Below the pieces are notes generated by a model. That model searched no databases, was not told where the DNA came from, and saw only the letters and a program-made list of their open reading frames with translations. Position numbers and translations under genes: made by a program. This document shows, piece after piece, positions 59,572 through 64,000 of a stretch of DNA of 64,000 nt; the first letter of the stretch is position 1, and every line of letters starts with the position of its first letter. This DNA comes from Parvibaculum sp040390855 (GTDB lineage: Bacteria > Pseudomonadota > Alphaproteobacteria > Parvibaculales > Parvibaculaceae): contig JAZJXO010000024.1 in the NCBI GenBank assembly GCA_040390855.1, positions 29,704-93,703 of the forward strand, given 5' to 3'.

Positions 59572-59660
59572 GGCCTGCCGCAAGGAGTGCGGCGGCCCAC
59601 GCGCCCCTCGAAGTCGGGGACCTTTGACAAGGCGCTTTCTGCAAAGGAAGCGCCTGTCAA
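59572..59660 (+). terminator. Two hairpins after the H1-like gene
   Basis: GGCC-t-GCCGCA pairs with TGCGGC-GGCC (59572-59597), and TTGAC-a-AGGCGCTT pairs with AAGCGCCT-GTCAA (59624-59660). Both are strong stems with a single bulge. Neither is followed by a T run, so termination is likely but not of the simple kind. Confidence 0.55.
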
Positions 59661-59676
59661 AAAGAGGTAACCGGAG

Positions 59677-60040
59677 CCGATTGTACTCTTCTGCTGGCCG
59701 ATATCTAACGGCTGGAAGTTTTCAATTCTGCTAGAGGAGTGCGGTCTGCCCTATGTGGCAAGGCCGGTGAATATCGGTATTGGCGAACTGTTCGCGCTGT
59801 CTTTTATCAAGATTGCGCTGAACAACAGGATAGCTGCCATTGTCGGCCCGTACGCGATTGTGCGCTGTACCAATGAAGTGAACCGGTTCTATGGCGCGAT
59901 GAATAGGCGCCTGAAAGAACGGATTGTCTCGGCGGTCGCTATCGGATTGCGGACATGGCCTGCTGGATCTGGGTTGTTCCATATAAAACCAGGGTCGGCA
60001 GATCACAGACTTTCCCTACCCCAAGGACTGATTCGGACGG
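59677..60040 (+). pseudogene. Decayed glutathione S-transferase gene
   Basis: Conceptual reading from 59677 aligns with the intact GST at 60741. The start codon is CCG instead of ATG, then IVLFCW, SNGWKFSILLEECGLPY, RPVNIGIGELFALSFIKIA and LNNRIAAIVG match its first 57 residues. About 70 codons are then missing, and the frame resumes at PYAIVRCTNEVNRFYGAMNR. A frameshift near 59935 leads to YRIADMACWIWVVPYK, the usual GST C-domain segment, after which homology fades. It is therefore a pseudogene with a lost start, an internal deletion and a frameshift. It is closer to the YfcG/GstB branch than a simple copy of its neighbour. Confidence 0.8.
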
Positions 60041-60308
60041 GTTGATGCCCGTCCGGCGGTTTGAAGGGGATTTGCCCTTGGACGCGAAACGCGCAAGGGG
60101 TCCATCGGGGACAAGACCAAAGACGCCGGAAAGGCTCGCAAGATTCTTTTCGGGCAACGTACACAGTAAAGGACGGATTTGACTCTCCGTCGGGATGTAT
60201 AGAGGGAACAGGCGAGGCCAGCGCATCGCTTTACCCTTGCTAAGTGGCAGCGTGTTCGGGAAACTGGACACGCTGTTACTCTTTGTGGCGTTGGTTTGGA
60301 CAGGCGGA
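60041..60308. other. Non-coding remainder between GST pseudogene and the next gene
   Basis: 268 bases with no gene that I can support. A strong hairpin at 60075-60099 pairs CCCTTG and CGCG with CGCG and CAAGGG. The rest is probably decayed sequence plus the promoter of the small periplasmic protein. Confidence 0.5.
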
Positions 60309-60668
60309 ATGACGATGAAGCGTGAAATCGGAGATTTACTGATGGCCGCTTTGGTGGTTGTCAGCTTTACGACGCCTGTTTCGGCGGCTGAAACGGAAGC
60401 CAGTTCATCGGTTGTGATGAAAGACGCCTATCACTCCAGAGAACAATGGGGCACCAAGCTGGTGTTGCCCGTCGAAGGCAAGATCACCCGCGTGATGGAC
60501 GGTACCTACGGTTTTGACATCAAGACCGAGGCGGGCGTACAGATCGCGAGCTTTCTCGATCCGCAGCAGGCGGTCGGCATGTCTTTGCCCGCAGGCACCT
60601 ATCTTATTGATCCTTATGTTTGCAAACGGCACCGGCATCACCACATTGAAGTGACAGCGGCTTACTGA
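60309..60668 (+). CDS. Small periplasmic protein, unknown
   Basis: A 119-residue protein with a signal peptide (MTMKREIG, a hydrophobic run, VSAAE). The mature 95 residues are mostly beta strands with GKITRVMDGTYGFDIKTEAG and a histidine cluster near the end (CKRHRHHHIEV), which might bind metal. No family is recognised. The ATG at 60309 has GGCGG just before it; the frame extends to 60195 without a good start. It is followed by the GST gene 72 bases on. Confidence 0.7.
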   Translation: MTMKREIGDLLMAALVVVSFTTPVSAAETEASSSVVMKDAYHSREQWGTKLVLPVEGKITRVMDGTYGFDIKTEAGVQIASFLDPQQAVGMSLPAGTYLIDPYVCKRHRHHHIEVTAAY

Positions 60669-60740
60669 ATTTTCAAACCTGTGACGGATGCGGGCCGAAC
60701 GAGACGGCTCGCGCGTAGTCATGCGCAAGGGGACGGAACA

Positions 60741-61370
60741 ATGATTGATCTTTATACGTGGACGACGCCCAACGGACGCAAGGTCTCGATCATGCTGGAA
60801 GAGTGCGGTCTGCCGTATACGGTGCATCCGGTTAACATTTCAAAGAACGAGCAGTTCGCGTCGGAATTTCTGAAGATCAGTCCGAACAACCGCATTCCGG
60901 CGATTGTCGATAATGATGCCGAGGGCGGGTCGCTGTCCGTTTTCGAAAGCGGCGCGATCCTGATTTATCTTGCGGAAAAAACCGGCAAGTTTCTGGCCCC
61001 GAAGGGCGCGCAGCGCGCCAAGGCGCTTGAATGGCTGATGTGGCAGATGGGCGGCGTCGGCCCGATGTTCGGCCAGCTCTTCCACTTTATGAATGCGCCA
61101 GAGAAAATTCCCTACGCGATTACCCGCTACCAGAACGAGGCGGCGCGGCTCTGTGCGGTTCTCGAAAAGCGGCTCGGCGAAGCGGCTTATCTCGGCGGCG
61201 ATTATTCGATTGCCGACATTATCACATATCCCTGGGTCGCACCGGCGTTTGAACTGATCGCGGCGGCAAAGCCCGATGTTGTGGGCGAGGGTGCCAATGT
61301 GCGGCGCTGGCTCAAAGCGGTCGGCGAACGCCCCGCTGTTATGCGGGGGATGGCCGTTCCTAAAGTTTAG
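60741..61370 (+). CDS. Glutathione S-transferase family protein
   Basis: A 209-residue GST of the YfcG/GstB branch. The thioredoxin-fold part begins IDLYTWTTPNGRKVSIMLEE; Thr/Asn near the start and NNRIPAIVD and FESGAILIYLAE form the glutathione site. The helical C-domain has GGDYSIADIITYPWV. In this branch activity is often disulfide reduction. The ATG at 60741 is the family start. The last four bases overlap the methyltransferase on the other strand. A decayed relative lies 0.7 kb upstream. Confidence 0.9.
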   Translation: MIDLYTWTTPNGRKVSIMLEECGLPYTVHPVNISKNEQFASEFLKISPNNRIPAIVDNDAEGGSLSVFESGAILIYLAEKTGKFLAPKGAQRAKALEWLMWQMGGVGPMFGQLFHFMNAPEKIPYAITRYQNEAARLCAVLEKRLGEAAYLGGDYSIADIITYPWVAPAFELIAAAKPDVVGEGANVRRWLKAVGERPAVMRGMAVPKV

Positions 61371-62215
61371 GCGCGGTGACGCAACACAGCCCACATATTG
61401 TCGCTGGTGGGAAGAGCCCATGTGAGGCCGTGGCGGGTTTTGAAACCTGCGATGGCCGCCATGTCTTTCAGCGAGCGTGGCGTGAAATAATTGAGATGAT
61501 CCGGCAGGCGGATGCCGCACCATTTGCGGCCCGTCACCATGCGGTTCCATGAGCCGTAGTTCGGCACTTTGATGAGTACGATGCCGTCGGGTTTCAGCAC
61601 GCGTTTTATTTCGTGCAACACGCCGAGAGGGTCGAGTTCGTGTTCGAGGTAGGAACGAAGTGTGACTGCGGCCACAGTGCTTTCTTCGATCTGGCGAAGG
61701 CCGGTGACGGACGGTGCATGGAGGCAGGAGCCGCCGCGTTTTTTGAAATTTTCATTCGCGCGATGGGCAAGTTCGGCGGAAATTTCGACGCCGCCGGGAG
61801 TGAATTTGCTGTCGAGCCCGTGCATCATGCCGCCGTCGCCGCAGCCGAGATCGACCACGATACCGGCAGGCGCATTTTCACTGAGCAACAGTTCCGGCAT
61901 TTTCCGGCGCGGCAGGATTCTCATGCGCCAGCGGGTTGCGCGGCTGAAGCGTTTGGCGACGGGGCGATCCTGCAAGCGGCGTTCGTCTTCGATGATCGAG
62001 GTTTTTTCCCAGGCGCGCGTCGTTGACAGCTCTTCATAACGCGGCGCGCGGGTCAGATAGATGAAATCACAGATGCGGCATTGCACCATCGGCCATTCTT
62101 CACTGCCATGCGACAAAGAAATTGCGTCTGTATATTTTGAGTTACACTGAGGACAATCGCGCCGGAGTACCGCAGATGGTGCCGTGTCGGCCGCATTAGT
62201 TTCATATGGTGACAC
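61367..62215 (-). CDS. SAM-dependent methyltransferase with N-terminal zinc-binding motif
   Basis: A 282-residue class I methyltransferase. Motif I is VVDLGCGDGGMM, and a conserved HELDPLGVLHEIKRVLKPDGIVLIKVPN follows. Before it are two Cys pairs (CPQCNSKY and QCRICDFIY), as in the C-methyltransferases that act on TDP-sugars or cell-surface glycans. The substrate is unknown. A single gene with an AT-rich upstream region that holds an inverted repeat. Confidence 0.82.
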   Translation of the reverse strand: MSPYETNAADTAPSAVLRRDCPQCNSKYTDAISLSHGSEEWPMVQCRICDFIYLTRAPRYEELSTTRAWEKTSIIEDERRLQDRPVAKRFSRATRWRMRILPRRKMPELLLSENAPAGIVVDLGCGDGGMMHGLDSKFTPGGVEISAELAHRANENFKKRGGSCLHAPSVTGLRQIEESTVAAVTLRSYLEHELDPLGVLHEIKRVLKPDGIVLIKVPNYGSWNRMVTGRKWCGIRLPDHLNYFTPRSLKDMAAIAGFKTRHGLTWALPTSDNMWAVLRHRA

Positions 62216-62230
62216 TGTCGTTTCCCCTTA

Positions 62231-62257
62231 AAAACATGAAGATTTTCCTCATGTTTT
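62231..62257. promoter_or_regulatory. Inverted repeat upstream of the methyltransferase gene
   Basis: AAAACATGA and TCATGTTTT are perfect 9-base arms with a 9-base spacer, 15 bases before the methyltransferase ATG on the minus strand. It could be an operator or a 5' leader stem. The rest of 62258-62498 shows no gene. Confidence 0.5.
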
Positions 62258-62375
62258 CCCCACCTCTCATTGCTTGCGGGGGAAGGCTAGCATATTGAAA
62301 GTAATTCTCATCACGGTTTTATCCCCAAGCTGCAACGGTTTTGTTTCAACTTGTTGCGCTCGCCTTCGTCCGGCA

Positions 62376-62383
62376 TTAACCAT
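62376..62383 (+). promoter_or_regulatory. Single TTAACCAT CtrA-type half-site
   Basis: One TTAACCAT about 115 bases before the Sel1 miniprotein gene. The second TTAA of a full box is absent (TTTAT occurs instead), so CtrA control is possible but weak. Confidence 0.3.
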
Positions 62384-62498
62384 TTTTTTATTGGGACAAT
62401 GGAATCCTCAAGCCAGAGCAAGGGTGGGCCTTGCTAGATAGGGCAGCGGGACCGCGAAACACAGGGCGACGCGGACTACGAATTGGGGAGATGAGGTG

Positions 62499-62768
62499 AT
62501 GGCTCGCGTACAGATGGAAACGCTCGAAACGTTCGAGCAGGCGGCAGAGGGCGGCACGTGTGACGCGCTTTACGATTTGGGCCTGATCTATTCCACAGGT
62601 CGCGGCGTCGAGGTTGATCTCGTCACAGCGCATAAATGGTTCAACCTTGCCGCCGTGCGTGGCAGCGAACCGGCCCGCCATTACCGCACGGAACTTGCGC
62701 GCGAGATGGACAAGGTGCAGGTCGCCGAGGCCCAGCGCCAGGCGCGCGAATGGCTCGCCGCCCACTGA
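62499..62768 (+). CDS. Sel1-repeat miniprotein
   Basis: An 89-residue protein that is little more than one and a half Sel1/TPR-like units: ALYDLGLIYSTGRGVEVDLVTAHKWFNLAAVRGSEPARHYR, followed by a charged helix (LAREMDKVQVAEAQRQAREWL). Such units bind partner proteins. No signal peptide. GGGGAG and GAGG lie upstream; the preceding GTG at 62496 is also possible. Members of this small family occur across alphaproteobacteria with unknown function. Confidence 0.8.
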   Translation: MARVQMETLETFEQAAEGGTCDALYDLGLIYSTGRGVEVDLVTAHKWFNLAAVRGSEPARHYRTELAREMDKVQVAEAQRQAREWLAAH

Positions 62769-62882
62769 TTTTCTGAACTCATCCGGCATCACCGACGCGC
62801 ATTTCGACACTGTGTTATCGGTGAGGTGACAGGCTTCCTTGATACGCATATGTTGCGGGCGCGAACCATGAGGGCCCCCGCT

Positions 62883-63743
62883 ATGAGCGATGCAGTCGAA
62901 GACCTGATCCAAATTCTCGACCTCGAAAAGATCGAGGAAAACCTGTTTCGTGGCCACAGCCCCGATGCGAGCTGGCAGCGTGTTTTTGGCGGACAGGTGA
63001 TCGGACAGGCGCTGGTAGCGGCTTACCGCACCGTTGAAGACCGCGTTTGTCATTCGCTTCACGCCTATTTCATTCGCCCCGGCGATCCCAAAGTGCCCAT
63101 CGTCTACGAAGTCGACCGCTCGCGCGACGGCGGCAGTTTCACCACGCGTCGCGTCATCGCCATTCAGCACGGCAAACAGATTTTCAATCTCGCGGCCTCG
63201 TTCCAGAAACCCGAAACAGGTTTTGAGCATCAGGCGACGATGCCCGATGTGCCGATGCCGGAAGACCTGCTGGACGAAACAGAGTTGCGCAATGAAGTGA
63301 TGGGGCAACTGCCCGAAATCATAGCCAAGCATTTCGCGCGGCCGCGTCCTATCGAAGTGCGCCCCGTCAATCCGCAGAAATATATCAACCCCGAACCGAT
63401 GGCGGCAGACAACTATGTCTGGTTCCGCGCGCGCAAGCCGATCGAGTCCGGCAGCTATGCGCTGCATCAATGCATCATGGCCTATGCCTCCGACATGACG
63501 CTGCTCGACACCTGCATCCGTCCGCATGGCGTGAGCTGGGTTTCCGGCAAGCTGCAATCGGCGAGCCTCGACCATGCGATGTGGTTTCACGAGCCGTTCA
63601 AGGCGGACGAATGGATCCTATATGCCATGGACAGTCCCAGCGCCTCCGGCGGTCGCGGCTTCAACCGTGGCAGTCTCTACACCCGCGACGGACGGCTGGT
63701 CGCTTCTGTCGCGCAGGAAGGGCTGATCCGCTACCGGCCTTGA
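62883..63743 (+). CDS. tesB: Acyl-CoA thioesterase II
   Basis: A 286-residue double-hotdog thioesterase, the same length as E. coli TesB, that hydrolyses medium- and long-chain acyl-CoA. It has the N-terminal FRGHSPDASWQRVFGGQVIGQAL, HSLHAYFIRPGD, the middle YALHQCIMAYASDMTLLDT and the C-terminal SLDHAMWFHEPF and GGRGFNRGSLYTRDGRLVASVAQEG. The ATG at 62883 is the family start; upstream in-frame starts at 62826 and later are not conserved. Single gene before tRNA-Ser. Confidence 0.93.
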   Translation: MSDAVEDLIQILDLEKIEENLFRGHSPDASWQRVFGGQVIGQALVAAYRTVEDRVCHSLHAYFIRPGDPKVPIVYEVDRSRDGGSFTTRRVIAIQHGKQIFNLAASFQKPETGFEHQATMPDVPMPEDLLDETELRNEVMGQLPEIIAKHFARPRPIEVRPVNPQKYINPEPMAADNYVWFRARKPIESGSYALHQCIMAYASDMTLLDTCIRPHGVSWVSGKLQSASLDHAMWFHEPFKADEWILYAMDSPSASGGRGFNRGSLYTRDGRLVASVAQEGLIRYRP

Positions 63744-63820
63744 GAATTTCACCCAGATTTTGTCCCGTGGCGCAGGGTTTCGCTTGAAGCCAAAGGCAAT
63801 CTTGGGCATACACGGGGCAC

Positions 63821-63913
63821 GGAGACGTGGCCGAGTGGCTGAAGGCGACGGTTTGCTAAACCGTTATACGGTGTAAAGCCGTATCGAGGGTTCGAATCCC
63901 TCCGTCTCCGCCA
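63821..63913 (+). tRNA. tRNA-Ser (anticodon GCT)
   Basis: A 93-base tRNA with acceptor stem GGAGACG/CGTCTCC, D arm GGCCGAGTGGCTGAAGGC, an anticodon loop TTTGCTAAA giving anticodon GCT, a long variable arm (TACGG-TGTAAAG-CCGTA) and T loop TTCGAAT, ending in encoded GCCA. The long variable arm and the G73 discriminator fit serine. Confidence 0.96.
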
Positions 63914-63946
63914 GAAACTATTGAAAATCATAAAATGTCTGATGTT

Positions 63947-64000
63947 TTAGAGCTTGATGACATTAGATTGACGCATAGCCGGAGTTTTTGAGGTAATTTG
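63947..64000 (-). CDS. Possible C-terminal fragment of a minus-strand gene, cut by the window edge
   Basis: From the window end to a TAA at 63947 the minus strand reads 17 codons without a stop, QITSKTPAMRQSNVIKL. The DNA after the tRNA is clearly more AT-rich than the rest of the window. Short as it is, it could be the end of an integrase or other island gene next to the tRNA, or it may be nothing. Confidence 0.15.
   Translation of the reverse strand, partial: QITSKTPAMRQSNVIKL

Noticed and set aside
62300..62325. GAAAGTAATTCTCATC as a Fur or Irr-type box
   Set aside because: Symmetry is poor and no iron gene is adjacent.

Overview
The window looks like chromosomal core sequence from a free-living alphaproteobacterium. 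It is GC-rich, it carries the cell-cycle genes mipZ, divK and pleD, and CtrA-type boxes (TTAA-N7-TTAAC) lie in front of some genes. It also holds several families typical of that class: DUF1489, DUF3572, an EipB/DUF1849 protein, and a Pol IV with an N-terminal zinc ribbon. From memory, the block dinB/DUF3572/divK/pleD/rpmG/NUDIX/DUF983/rnr/topA/dprA/plsY/pyrC/pyrB/ruvX/gatCAB resembles gene order in Hyphomicrobiales-like genomes. The genus cannot be set from the sequence alone. I see no insertion sequence, prophage or CRISPR array.

Region by region. 1-234: the 3' end of a class II tRNA (probably Leu) and its terminator. 235-13467: a Kelch protein, then acyl-CoA and leucine catabolism (isovaleryl-CoA dehydrogenase, a thioesterase, a thiolase, both methylcrotonyl-CoA carboxylase subunits and a divergent TetR regulator). 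Among these sit a choline-kinase-like phosphotransferase and a dimethylglycine-dehydrogenase-like flavoprotein. 13464-20389: panC, a small secreted protein, then a minus-strand amine/polyamine-type cluster (permease, glutamine-synthetase-like ligase, aldehyde dehydrogenase, iron alcohol dehydrogenase). 20840-26710: mipZ, a D,D-carboxypeptidase with a SPOR domain, and clpS-clpA. 26811-36740: housekeeping and accessory genes (VOC, HIT, GNAT, RidA, agmatine deiminase, a diguanylate cyclase, a 2-hydroxyacid dehydrogenase, EipB, dinB, a ROK kinase, a HAD protein, DUF3572).

37016-58924: divK-pleD behind a CtrA box, a candidate structured RNA, rpmG, NUDIX, DUF983, rnr, topA, a small gene broken by a 5-bp duplication behind a second CtrA box, dprA, plsY, a PyrC/PyrX-like protein, pyrB, an AidB-like dehydrogenase, two transporters, ruvX and gatCAB. 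59146-64000: a histone-H1-like protein, a decayed glutathione S-transferase next to an intact one, a methyltransferase, a Sel1 miniprotein, tesB and tRNA-Ser(GCT).

The most interesting signals are: the frameshifted small gene at 46394-46656, where removing one copy of a tandem TGTTC restores an 85-residue protein; two full CtrA boxes; a self-folding intergenic segment at 38986-39140; the GST pseudogene at 59677-60040; a dihydroorotase homologue lacking its HxH metal ligands; and an amine-utilisation cluster of unknown substrate. Six of eleven tail-to-tail gene pairs share a 4-base stop overlap, which shows how compact the chromosome is.
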